Source: Luxibacter massiliensis
GTDB taxonomy: Bacteria > Bacillota > Clostridia > Lachnospirales > Lachnospiraceae
Direction: 5' to 3'
Length of the DNA stretch: 64,000 nucleotides
Assembly (NCBI RefSeq): GCF_900604355.1
Contig: NZ_UWOE01000002.1
Coordinates: 248,001 to 312,000 of the forward strand
The notes under the pieces: generated by a model
What the model saw: only the letters and a program-made list of their open reading frames with translations
Databases searched by the model: none
Told to the model about the DNA's origin: nothing
Shown here: positions 9,409 through 17,199 of the stretch, in pieces
Position numbering within the stretch: position 1 is the first letter of the stretch
How the letters are laid out: each line of letters starts with the position of its first letter
Position numbers and translations under genes: made by a program

Positions 9409-10727
9409 AAATGGAAAAGAAGTTAAAAAGGCAGTATTTTGAAGTTAAGGATGCTGTTTTTGGGGAAAAGACAGTACTTAGGGATAGGGTACTTACTATT
9501 TCCAGGGAAGCGTTAAAAGAAGAGATCCGGCCTCTTTTAAAGGCAGTGAAAAGTGTAGGTTTTGAGATTGTAAAGCCTGGTGAGAATACCAGAATTATTC
9601 ATCTATTGGATACTCTTCAGCCAATGCTGAAGGTGGAAGGAGAGGGAATCCAATATTCAGGATATTTTGGGGATCCGCATATGGTTGGAAGCGGGACCAC
9701 AAATCTGCTGTCAGGTCTTGCGGTGATGGAAAGTGCGGCCCTGCCCTGGGATGAATCCAGTGCGAGTTCAGGACTTTTATATCCCAGGGATGCGATTATG
9801 GATATGACAGGACCAATTTCAGGGATGACGCCTTTTGCAAAGACGATCAATTTTGTCATACTCTATGAGCTGAATGAGGGGAAATCTTCTATTGAATATG
9901 ACAGTGAAATCCGCAATATTGGAATCAGGATCTCCACGTATCTGGCCTCGGTTACAAAGGATATGGAGCCAGATTCCAGTGAAGTTTTTTCTATTGATGA
10001 GGTTAACCCAGAACTACCGGGGGTAGTCCTGGTATGGAATTCCCAAAACCAGGGCCCTTATTCCAATACATTTATTTATGGCCATCCGATAGACAATCTT
10101 GTACCGACACTTATCCATCCCAACGAAATGATGGATGGCTGTATAGTCAGTGGAAATTATGTATGGCCTGCTTTTAAAGTTCCGACCTATTTATATGTGA
10201 ATAATCCTATACTTCTGGAATTATATAAAGAGCATGGAAAGACAATTAATTTCCGGGGGGTGATTTTTGGTAGAAGCCATAATCCATCCAACTGGCATAA
10301 AACAAGATGCGCCCAGTTTGCGGTGAAGGTTGCCCAGTTTCTGGAAGCAGACGGCCTGATTATGGCGTGGGAAGGCGGCGGGAATGCAGCAGTCGACGGA
10401 ATGCTGACGATTCAGTGTGCTGAGAAACATAATATTAAGACATCTACGATTACATTTGAGTTTGGAGGCGTGGACGGCACAGAAGGGATTCTTCTTGTAG
10501 ATGATGTACCTGAGGCGGATGCAGTCATCAGCGCTGGTTCTATAGAAAAACCTTATACGATCCCAGATGTGGAAAGGGTAGTCGGAGGCAGGACATTCCG
10601 CTTGAATAAAGAGTCCGGCGGTTTTTTCCCTCCCTCAGACAAAGCGCTGGCTTTCGAACAGACAACCCATTTTTATCTGTCAGGAAACCAGTCCGGGGCC
10701 AGTACCCTTTTTGCAGAACAGTACTAA
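9405..10727 (+). CDS. GrdE-like component B proprotein (pyruvoyl-type substrate subunit)
   Basis: A 440-residue protein of the Gly_reductase (PF09338) family. GrdE/GrdF-type proproteins are cleaved before a cysteine that becomes a pyruvoyl group and binds the substrate amine as a Schiff base. A candidate cysteine is Cys246 in MMDGCIVSGNYVWP, near the middle as expected. The C-terminal half has AWEGGGNAAVDGML and TFEFGGVDGTEGILL. ATG 9405 overlaps the GrdB-like stop, implying translational coupling and one complex. The substrate-specific class (glycine, sarcosine, betaine or something else) cannot be decided by eye. Confidence 0.88.
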   Translation: MKMEKKLKRQYFEVKDAVFGEKTVLRDRVLTISREALKEEIRPLLKAVKSVGFEIVKPGENTRIIHLLDTLQPMLKVEGEGIQYSGYFGDPHMVGSGTTNLLSGLAVMESAALPWDESSASSGLLYPRDAIMDMTGPISGMTPFAKTINFVILYELNEGKSSIEYDSEIRNIGIRISTYLASVTKDMEPDSSEVFSIDEVNPELPGVVLVWNSQNQGPYSNTFIYGHPIDNLVPTLIHPNEMMDGCIVSGNYVWPAFKVPTYLYVNNPILLELYKEHGKTINFRGVIFGRSHNPSNWHKTRCAQFAVKVAQFLEADGLIMAWEGGGNAAVDGMLTIQCAEKHNIKTSTITFEFGGVDGTEGILLVDDVPEADAVISAGSIEKPYTIPDVERVVGGRTFRLNKESGGFFPPSDKALAFEQTTHFYLSGNQSGASTLFAEQY

Positions 10728-10765
10728 GAATACACAGGTGGAAACACTTGTCTTTGATTGCGGTA

Positions 10766-10812
10766 GCCAGGAAAGAGGCTGCTTTAACAACAGCCTCCTT
10801 CCGGCTTGGCTT
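10766..10812 (+). terminator. Hairpin after the GrdE-like gene
   Basis: AGCC-GGAAAGAGGCTG pairs imperfectly with CAGCCTCCTTCC-GGCT downstream of the stop at 10727. It is probably the end of the Grd transcript. There is no strong T-run, so this is moderate evidence. Confidence 0.45.
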
Positions 10813-10842
10813 ATAATACGCATGGCTATGGGCAGAGAGATA

Positions 10843-10880
10843 TACCCTAAAGGGAATCCCTTAATTGGGGATCTTTAGGG
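10843..10880. terminator. Bidirectional hairpin between convergent genes
   Basis: ATACCCTAAAG and CTTTAGGGTAT are inverted around GGAATCCC...GGGGATC, giving a long stem between the + strand GrdE-like gene and the - strand FadR-type gene. It is symmetric, so it may stop transcription from both sides. Confidence 0.6.
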
Positions 10881-10885
10881 TATTG

Positions 10886-11581
10886 CTATTTTATATTCAA
10901 TTCTCTTTCCGAATTCATAAAGAAACGTTTCAGGGCGTTCTTCAATATTTTCTTATCGTCCTGCAATAGTGCGGTAAGTACCTTACAGCGGTATAAGACA
11001 GCGCTTTCTCTGGAGCTGGTGAGATTAAGTATATTGATAGATAATTCTTTGCGCAAAGCCAGTGTTGTCTGCAGCAGTTTGTTCATGATACTGTTTCCGC
11101 AGTATTTCCCAATGGTTAAATCAATCGTACTTAGTACATGTTCCATCTCTTCTCCTGTAATAGTGTCTGTATTCATGTTCAGAAGCTGCTCCCTGGCGTC
11201 CATAATGTAGGTGCGGATCTCCTCATTCATCTGGTCAAAACACTCCAGATACACTTCTGTTTCTATGAGTTCTCTGGCTGTATAAATCTCATCGAATTTA
11301 TCCAGGCTCTGGTGATACATCCATAATACAGGTTCTTCGGGAATGATAGAATTATTATCGGCCACATAAGTACCGCCCCCTGGATGGATATCTACCATTC
11401 CGATTAAGGCAAGCGCCCGGATGGCCTCTCTGACACAACTGCGTGTGACTTTGAATTTTTCCGCAAAAGCTCTTTCTGTAAGGAGCTTCCCCCCTGGCTT
11501 GACTTGTCCAGAAACGATCATTTGTGCAATGCTTTCAATTACCTTATCGGAAGCGGTTGCTTTGACTGTATCATTGTTCAT
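10886..11581 (-). CDS. FadR-subfamily GntR transcriptional regulator
   Basis: A 231-residue protein with an N-terminal winged helix (residues about 10-75; LLTERAFAEKFKVTRSCVRE is the recognition region, then GGGTYVA) and a C-terminal helical FCD-type ligand domain (ARELIETEVY and following). FCD regulators bind small organic acids and usually repress adjacent catabolic genes through TGGT...ACCA operators. Three such sites lie in the divergent region at 12984-13218, upstream of the CoA-transferase operon. The gene is followed (toward lower coordinates) by a bidirectional hairpin, and the - strand DapA-like gene lies upstream. The effector is unknown. Confidence 0.88.
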   Translation of the reverse strand: MNNDTVKATASDKVIESIAQMIVSGQVKPGGKLLTERAFAEKFKVTRSCVREAIRALALIGMVDIHPGGGTYVADNNSIIPEEPVLWMYHQSLDKFDEIYTARELIETEVYLECFDQMNEEIRTYIMDAREQLLNMNTDTITGEEMEHVLSTIDLTIGKYCGNSIMNKLLQTTLALRKELSINILNLTSSRESAVLYRCKVLTALLQDDKKILKNALKRFFMNSERELNIK

Positions 11582-11753
11582 CTAAAATTCCCCCAAATGT
11601 TCAGTATAATACCTGTACCATAGATATTGACCGGCGGGATTTCCCATTTATCCCAACAGGATATAGTTATTTTAACGTATATATCTTCAGTTTACAAGTG
11701 CGCATACGGTTGTGCAGGCAATATCCGGCGTATAAGGGGGATTTATTTTGCTG

Positions 11754-11888
11754 GAGTCAAAGACCCCGATGCAAGCATACGGGGCGTCAAACTAGCAGCG
11801 ATGCAAGCATCGGGGTATTAGACCCTTGCGGCAGTCGCAAAATGGACATGTAAACATGTCCGCTTGGCTCCTCGCCCGCGGGAATAAA
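11754..11888 (+). repeat. Dispersed palindromic repeat, family 1, copy A
   Basis: About 135 bases with hairpin CGATGCAAGCATCG, the segment GGGGTATTAGACCC, a GCGGCAGTCG block, GGACATGTAAACATGTCC and the end CGCGGGAATAAAA. The reverse complement of 38743-38842 carries the same blocks in the same order. This copy has an extra partial duplication of the first hairpin. No coding potential. It lies between the FadR-type gene and the DapA-like gene and merges with the latter's terminator. Confidence 0.8.
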
Positions 11889-11923
11889 ACATCCGGCGTA
11901 CAGAAGATTTCTGCGCCGGATGT
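11884..11923 (-). terminator. Terminator of the DapA-like gene
   Basis: ACATCCGGCG and CGCCGGATGT form a 10-bp stem; on the - strand it is followed by TTTTATTCC. It sits 6 bases beyond the stop codon. Confidence 0.75.
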
Positions 11924-11928
11924 AGGGA

Positions 11929-12816
11929 TTAGTTATTATAGATGAGCTTTTTATCCAATATTGCATCTAATTTCGTTTTTGCCCCGTCACTGAGGGGTAA
12001 AAGCGGGCGCCGCACGTCTCCTGACTGGATTCCCTGGCGTTTAAGTATATATTTAATAGATGCAGGAAGCCCTGTATCAAGCAGGACTTGCAGAATATCC
12101 GTAGAATCAGAAATTATTTTAAAAATCTCACTTTTTTTAGGAGTGCCATATAATTCCACAATCTTATTATATTGGGGAAGCATGAAATTAAATGTACTTC
12201 CGATAAAGCCATCACAGTGGTAATTCAGCATGGGTATCATCCTGCTCTCGAAGCCGCCCATGACTTTGATTCCTGGGTTGATGGATTTGATGCGTTTCAT
12301 GCGGTATGACTGTAGGTTAGTATGTTTAATCATATCAATTGCGCCTGATTTTAAAAGGGCGCGTATCTCCGAGTCATCTGTATTAAGGTCCGCATGGGTA
12401 CTGGAAGGAATGTCATAGTAGAGAATGGGCCTGCCTACAGCTTCTGCCAAATCGTAATAATATTTCGCAAGCTCCTTTGTTGTAAATGCAAAATAAAAAG
12501 GAGGGGTGGAAGCAATATGCTGAATGCCGCAGGAAACTGCGGCTTTTGCCATTTCAATGGCATGGTCTGTGCTGATGGCTCCCACATGTGCGTAAACGTC
12601 AAGATTCTTCAGCGCGCTGCCGGCCAGCTCGAACATGTGGATACGTTCTTCATTAGAGAGCAGGAAACATTCACCCACACTTCCTCCAATAAAGAAACCG
12701 TCTGCTCCTTCTTGTATATTTTTATTCCATAATTTTAACATTTCAGCGTCATTAATGTGGTTTTCTTCATCATAAATGGTTATGGAAGCAACAATCATTT
12801 CTTTACGGCTTATCAT
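11929..12816 (-). CDS. DapA/NanA-family class I aldolase (dihydrodipicolinate synthase superfamily)
   Basis: A 295-residue TIM-barrel protein of normal family length. The substrate-carboxylate motif GGSVGECF matches the GGSTGE motif of N-acetylneuraminate lyase-type members. The conserved tyrosine is in ILYYDIPSS and the Schiff-base lysine in DMIKHTNLQ. The family makes or breaks pyruvate-derived hydroxy-oxo acids. It is divergent from the CoA-transferase operon, and the operators between them suggest shared control by the FadR-type regulator. Neuraminate lyase is possible, but no other sialic-acid gene is present, so a different oxo-acid substrate is more likely (inference). Confidence 0.82.
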   Translation of the reverse strand: MISRKEMIVASITIYDEENHINDAEMLKLWNKNIQEGADGFFIGGSVGECFLLSNEERIHMFELAGSALKNLDVYAHVGAISTDHAIEMAKAAVSCGIQHIASTPPFYFAFTTKELAKYYYDLAEAVGRPILYYDIPSSTHADLNTDDSEIRALLKSGAIDMIKHTNLQSYRMKRIKSINPGIKVMGGFESRMIPMLNYHCDGFIGSTFNFMLPQYNKIVELYGTPKKSEIFKIISDSTDILQVLLDTGLPASIKYILKRQGIQSGDVRRPLLPLSDGAKTKLDAILDKKLIYNN

Positions 12817-12983
12817 AGTTTTCCCTCCATTTTCTGCACAGAATATCTCTTTGCCAGAAATATTATATTAAGATACCCTAGGGAATTCCCTCTTAGGCAT
12901 ATTGTATCCATCCGCCCTCCTAAAGTCTGTATTTAGGGAGGCACTTTTGGGTTGTAAATTTTTGAGATTAATTAAAAGCGAAA

Positions 12984-12996
12984 TTGGTAATACCAA
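12984..12996. promoter_or_regulatory. Operator site 1, TTGGTAATACCAA
   Basis: Perfect 6-bp inverted arms around one base, of the GntR/FCD TGGT-ACCA type. It is 168 bases upstream of the DapA-like start. Confidence 0.65.
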
Positions 12997-13053
12997 ATAG
13001 TGGAAAATTGTTCTATTTAGTTAAGTATCATTATATAAATATAAAAAACAAAT

Positions 13054-13066
13054 TTGGTATATCCAA
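13054..13066. promoter_or_regulatory. Operator site 2, TTGGTATATCCAA (imperfect)
   Basis: Same spacing as sites 1 and 3 with one arm degenerate (ATCCAA). It lies between the divergent starts. Confidence 0.5.
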
Positions 13067-13161
13067 TTTATTTATATTAATCAGTATATTTCTTTTTGTT
13101 GTTAAATTCAATAGTGAAAAATACACATAAAAATCAAAAATAATTTGTGTAATTGTATATA

Positions 13162-13190
13162 TTGACAATATATAAAACCTAGAGCATAAT
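13162..13190 (+). promoter_or_regulatory. SigA-type promoter of the CoA-transferase operon
   Basis: TTGACA (13162-13167), 17-base spacer, CATAAT (13185-13190). The predicted start near 13197 falls just before operator site 3, so a bound repressor would block initiation or clearance. Confidence 0.7.
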
Positions 13191-13205
13191 TTAATAAAAA
13201 TTTAA

Positions 13206-13218
13206 TTGGTACTACCAA
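13206..13218. promoter_or_regulatory. Operator site 3, TTGGTACTACCAA
   Basis: Perfect 6-bp arms around one base, 36 bases upstream of the ATG at 13255 and just downstream of the promoter at 13162-13190. Confidence 0.65.
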
Positions 13219-13254
13219 AAAGCTTGATACAGAAAAATCAAAATGGAGTGAAAG

Positions 13255-14403
13255 ATGGAAAAGAAAATATTAAGAGGCATAACATGGGCGCACAGCAGAG
13301 GGTACACATCCATTATGGCGGTAGCGCAGAGATTTATGGAAATGTATAAGGATGTAGAGATTACTTGGGAAAAGCGCTCCCTTCAGGAATTTGCGGATGC
13401 ACCCATAGAGGAGCTCGCCCAGAGATATGATTTGCTGATTATCGACCACCCGTGGGCGGGATTTGCGGCTAAACACGGGATTTTACTTCCCCTTCAGGAG
13501 TACCTAAGTACTGAATATTTAAAAGATCAGGAAAGGAATTCAGTGGGGAAATCCTATATCAGCTATGATTTTAATGGGTTTTTAAGCGCCCTTGCCGTGG
13601 ATGCGGCAACGCCGGTGGCGGTGTACAGGCCGGATTATTTTGAAAGGGTTAAGGACAGGGTTCCGCAGACGTTTGATGATGTCTTGAGCCTGGCAAAGTC
13701 AGGCAAAGTAATTTATGCCGGGATCCCTATTAATCTTCTTATGGATTTCTATATGTTTTGTGTAACTGCGGGTTATGAAATGTTTAACAAAGAGGAGGTT
13801 GTGGGCAGAGAGGCAGGATGTGAAATACTGGAGGAAATGAGGGCGTTGGCTTCCATGTGCACAAGAGATATCTTCAATTGGGACCCTATTGCGGTACATG
13901 AGGCTTTGGCAGCAGAAGAGAAATATGTATACTGTCCTTTTGCGTATGGTTATACCAATTACTCACGAAAGGGATATGCGAAAAACCTTTTGAAAGCTGG
14001 GGATGTGGTGAGCTACAGGGGGAATAATCTGAGAACTGTGCTGGGAGGCACAGGCCTTGCCGTTTCCTCTGCATGTCAAAATAAGGATGTGGCTGTAAAG
14101 TTTGCAGAATATGCGGCGTCGCCGTTGATACAGAAAACCTTATATTTCGAAGCAGGAGGCCAGCCGGGGCACCGGGGTGCGTGGACAGACCAGGAGTGTA
14201 ACAGGAGGAGCATGGACTTTTTCAGAGATACGCTCAGAACTTTAGATGAATCTTACTTAAGGCCCAGGTACAGCGGGTATCTGTATTTTCAGGACCGGGG
14301 GGGTGCTTTTATCCGGGAATATCTGATGCATGGGGGGAATGCATCTAGTGTCCTGGAAAATATGAATCAGTTATACAGGGAATCTATGGAGGTAGATGTA
14401 TGA
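13255..14403 (+). CDS. Solute-binding-protein-like protein without signal peptide
   Basis: 382 residues resembling family 1 extracellular solute-binding proteins (two-lobe fold; YDLLIIDHPW near residue 60, LGGTGLAVSS and AVKFAEYAASP in the second lobe). The start MEKKILRGITWAHSRG has no hydrophobic signal sequence or lipobox, and GGAGTG lies just before ATG 13255, so a missed upstream leader is unlikely. No ABC permease or ATPase is nearby. It is the first gene of the CoA-transferase operon, overlapping the next gene's ATG. A cytoplasmic ligand-binding role, perhaps sensing or chaperoning the substrate, is an inference. Confidence 0.75.
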   Translation: MEKKILRGITWAHSRGYTSIMAVAQRFMEMYKDVEITWEKRSLQEFADAPIEELAQRYDLLIIDHPWAGFAAKHGILLPLQEYLSTEYLKDQERNSVGKSYISYDFNGFLSALAVDAATPVAVYRPDYFERVKDRVPQTFDDVLSLAKSGKVIYAGIPINLLMDFYMFCVTAGYEMFNKEEVVGREAGCEILEEMRALASMCTRDIFNWDPIAVHEALAAEEKYVYCPFAYGYTNYSRKGYAKNLLKAGDVVSYRGNNLRTVLGGTGLAVSSACQNKDVAVKFAEYAASPLIQKTLYFEAGGQPGHRGAWTDQECNRRSMDFFRDTLRTLDESYLRPRYSGYLYFQDRGGAFIREYLMHGGNASSVLENMNQLYRESMEVDV

Positions 14404-15560
14404 AACCGTTAGAGGGAATCCTTGTCCTGGATTTCAGCCAGTACCTGGCAGGGCCTTCCTGCTCTCTGAGGCTGGCGGACTTGGGGGCAAGGGTAATTAA
14501 AATTGAAAGGCCGGGCAGCGGTGATAACTGCAGGCGGATGTCGCTGAAAAATCTTATGATAGATGGAAACAGTGTACTCTTTCATACAATTAACCGCAGT
14601 AAGGAAAGTTTTTGTGCCAATATGAAAGATCCGGAAGACCTGAAGATTGTGAGGGAGTTGATTAAAAGGGCAGATGTCCTGATTGAAAATTTTCGGCCAG
14701 GTGTTATGAAAAGAAACCATCTGGACTATGATTCTGTGAAGGAGATAAATGCCGGATTGGTTTATGGGACAGTAACAGGATATGGAAACGAGGGGCCCTG
14801 GGTAAAAAAGCCGGGCCAGGATCTTCTAGTCCAATCTATGTCGGGACTTGCCTGGCTGAATGGGAACGGGCAGGATCCTCCGGTTCCTTTCTGCCTTTCG
14901 GTGATAGATTCTTATGCGGGGGTACATCTGGCGGAAGGGGTACTGGCAGCGCTGTTTAGGAGGTTTAAGACGGGCAGGGGGGCCTTGGTGGAAGTGAGCC
15001 TGATGGAATCTGCAGTGGATATGCAGTTTGAGGGAATCACAGCATATTTGAACGGCGGCAGGAAGCTGCCTGTGAGGGCAGACTATAACAATGCACATCC
15101 ATATATGGGCGCCCCTTATGGCGTATATCAGACAAAGGATGGCTATATCGCACTGTCTAAGGGGAGCCTGAAAGATTTGGCTGAGTACCTGGAGATTCCC
15201 AGGCTGGCACAATTTGATGAGTTTGAGGATACATTTAATAAGCGGGATGAGATTAAGCGGATAATAGGGGAAAAATTGCTTCTGGATACTACGGCACACT
15301 GGCTGGAAATCTTAGAGAGCGCCGGTTATTGGTGCTCGGATGTGTATACTTGGGAAAAGCTCCTTAACACAGAAGGGTTCCAGGCGCTGAAATTTCTGCA
15401 GGAGCTTGAATTTGAGGATGGAAGAAAAATATGTACATCCAGATGTCCTGTGAAGGTGGACGGTGAGGCCTATTATTCCTCCCGCAGGGCCCCGGATTTG
15501 GGTGAAGATACAAAAAAAATCATACAAGAGTTTGATTTAGGGAAGGGGGGATTATCATGA
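14400..15560 (+). CDS. Family III CoA-transferase (CaiB/BaiF), first subunit
   Basis: 386 residues with the family N-terminus GILVLDFSQYLAGP, ADLGARVIKIERPGSGD, RSKESF, and VLIENFRPGVM. The aspartate that carries the anhydride/thioester intermediate in formyl-CoA transferase corresponds to SVIDSYAGVH. These enzymes move CoA between carboxylic acids. ATG 14400 overlaps the stop of the solute-binding-like gene, and the stop overlaps the next CoA-transferase's ATG (15557). Two adjacent paralogues recall heteromeric pairs such as SmtA/SmtB; the partner acid is unknown. Confidence 0.9.
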   Translation: MKPLEGILVLDFSQYLAGPSCSLRLADLGARVIKIERPGSGDNCRRMSLKNLMIDGNSVLFHTINRSKESFCANMKDPEDLKIVRELIKRADVLIENFRPGVMKRNHLDYDSVKEINAGLVYGTVTGYGNEGPWVKKPGQDLLVQSMSGLAWLNGNGQDPPVPFCLSVIDSYAGVHLAEGVLAALFRRFKTGRGALVEVSLMESAVDMQFEGITAYLNGGRKLPVRADYNNAHPYMGAPYGVYQTKDGYIALSKGSLKDLAEYLEIPRLAQFDEFEDTFNKRDEIKRIIGEKLLLDTTAHWLEILESAGYWCSDVYTWEKLLNTEGFQALKFLQELEFEDGRKICTSRCPVKVDGEAYYSSRRAPDLGEDTKKIIQEFDLGKGGLS

Positions 15561-16681
15561 GGCCTCTTGAGGGGGTTAAAGTACTGGATTTCAGCCAGTA
15601 TATGGCGGGCCCTTCTGCCACATTAAGGCTGGCAGACCTGGGCGCCCGGACCGTGAAGGTGGAACGCCCAGGCAAAGGAGACGGCTGCCGGGATTTACGT
15701 GTTCCAGACTGTGAGATAGAGGGGGAAAGTCCTTTGTTCTGTGCGGTAAACCGTAACAAAGACAGCATCGCCCTGGATTTAAAGGACGAAAAAAATAAGG
15801 GGACTTTGCGCAGTCTCTTAAAAGAAGCGGATGTGGCTGTGTTTAGTTTCAGGCCCGGAACGGCAGAGAGGCTGGGTTTGTCCTATGAGCAGATAAAAGA
15901 AATAAATCCCCGGATTATATATGGTGAAGTAAGCGGATATGGGAGCGCCGGCCCATGGAGCTCAAAGCCAGGGCAGGATCTGCTGGCACAGTGTATTTCT
16001 GGACTGCCATACTTAAATGGCAATGAGGGAGATGCGCCTACCCCTCTGGGATTGTCACTGGCTGATATGTTTGCAGGACAACATCTGGTTCAGGGGATAT
16101 TATCTGCATTGATACGGAGGGAGCGCAGTGGGCAGGGGGCATATATTCAGGTAAATCTGCTGGAATCTATCCTGGATATTCAGTTTGAGGTTTTCACAAC
16201 TTTTCTGAATGATGGACATGAACCGCCTGTGAGAAGCAAGGTAAACAATGCAAATGCATACATATCCGCCCCGTATGGGATATATGAAACAAAGGATGGA
16301 TATCTGGCTCTGGCGATGTGCTCTATTGTAGTGCTGGGTGAACTTTTGGGTTGTAAGGAGCTGCTGAAATATACGGATGAGAGCGAATGGTCCACCAAAA
16401 GAGATGAGATTAAGAGGATATTAAAAGAGCACTTGAAGAAAGAAACAGCAGATTATTGGCTTTCAGTCCTAGAAACAGCAGATGTGTGGTGCGCAAAGGC
16501 CCTGAACTGGGAAGAACTATTTGAGATGGAAGGATTTAAAAAACTGGGCATGGTGCAAGGCATATACCGAGACGGGAAAAAGGTATTTGAGACTACAAGC
16601 TGTCCTATTAAATTTGACCAAGAGCGGTATTACAGTGAAAAACCTGCCCCCTTTATAGGGCAGGATAATAAGAATATCTGA
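15557..16681 (+). CDS. Family III CoA-transferase (CaiB/BaiF), second subunit
   Basis: 374 residues, clearly paralogous to the preceding gene: GVKVLDFSQYMAGPSATLRL, ADLGARTVKVERPGKGD, and the aspartate in LADMFAGQH. ATGA coupling with the first gene at 15557 suggests equimolar synthesis of a hetero-oligomer. A tandem duplication that diverged is the likely origin. The C-terminus ends shortly after FIGQDNKNI, slightly shorter than its partner. Confidence 0.9.
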   Translation: MRPLEGVKVLDFSQYMAGPSATLRLADLGARTVKVERPGKGDGCRDLRVPDCEIEGESPLFCAVNRNKDSIALDLKDEKNKGTLRSLLKEADVAVFSFRPGTAERLGLSYEQIKEINPRIIYGEVSGYGSAGPWSSKPGQDLLAQCISGLPYLNGNEGDAPTPLGLSLADMFAGQHLVQGILSALIRRERSGQGAYIQVNLLESILDIQFEVFTTFLNDGHEPPVRSKVNNANAYISAPYGIYETKDGYLALAMCSIVVLGELLGCKELLKYTDESEWSTKRDEIKRILKEHLKKETADYWLSVLETADVWCAKALNWEELFEMEGFKKLGMVQGIYRDGKKVFETTSCPIKFDQERYYSEKPAPFIGQDNKNI

Positions 16682-16696
16682 AGGAGGTAGAGGGAT

Positions 16697-17158
16697 TTGG
16701 AACAAACAATTTACTATGAGGACTACCAGGTGGGGGCGGTCAGAGAGACAACGGGAAGAACTATAACCGAAACTGACATTGTCCTCCATGCGGGGCAGAC
16801 GGGGGACTTTTTTCCGCATCATATGGATGCCCAGTGGTGTGAAACCACTGAATTTGGACAAAGGATCGCCCATGGGACACTGACATTCAGCGTTGCAGTG
16901 GGGATGACTGCAAATGTGATTAACCCTGTTGCGTTTTCCTATGGATATGACCGGCTGAGATTTATTTCTCCTGTCTTTATTGGGGATACTATCCATACAA
17001 GGGTGACGATCAAAGAGAAGAAAGACCATAAGAAAAAAGAGGATATGGGATTTGTGGTGGAGGCCCTTGAAGTCTATAACCAGAGAAACCAGCTGGTTTT
17101 AGTGGCGGAGCATCTGCTTTTATGTGAGAAGAAACAGTTCCATGAAGCAAAAGAATAA
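16697..17158 (+). CDS. MaoC-like (R)-hydratase, hotdog fold
   Basis: 153 residues with the hydratase-2 pattern TGDFFPHHMDAQWC followed by FGQRIAHGTL, matching the family TGDxNPxH...RIAHG active-site region. Phe-Phe replaces the usual x-Asn before Pro. It hydrates an enoyl-CoA or dehydrates a 3-hydroxyacyl-CoA. The TTG start at 16697 is 9 bases after AAGGAGG. With the two CoA-transferases upstream it fits an acid-activation then hydration pathway as in itaconate or mesaconate use (inference); no lyase of the CitE family is present. Confidence 0.85.
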   Translation: MEQTIYYEDYQVGAVRETTGRTITETDIVLHAGQTGDFFPHHMDAQWCETTEFGQRIAHGTLTFSVAVGMTANVINPVAFSYGYDRLRFISPVFIGDTIHTRVTIKEKKDHKKKEDMGFVVEALEVYNQRNQLVLVAEHLLLCEKKQFHEAKE

Positions 17159-17199
17159 GTTGTACGGCTCATTAAAAACAGAAAGGAAAAGGAAACATA

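Larger units (their letters stand above)
12817..13254. other. AT-rich divergent control region
   Basis: 438 bases without a gene. It holds an imperfect hairpin (GCCCTCCTAAA 12913-12923 with TTTAGGGAGGC 12932-12942), three TTGGTA-type operators and a consensus promoter, listed separately. AT content is far higher than in the flanking genes. Confidence 0.7.

Noticed and set aside
12981..13218. CRISPR or direct-repeat array from the TTGGTA sites
   Set aside because: Spacing is irregular and the sites are palindromic operators.
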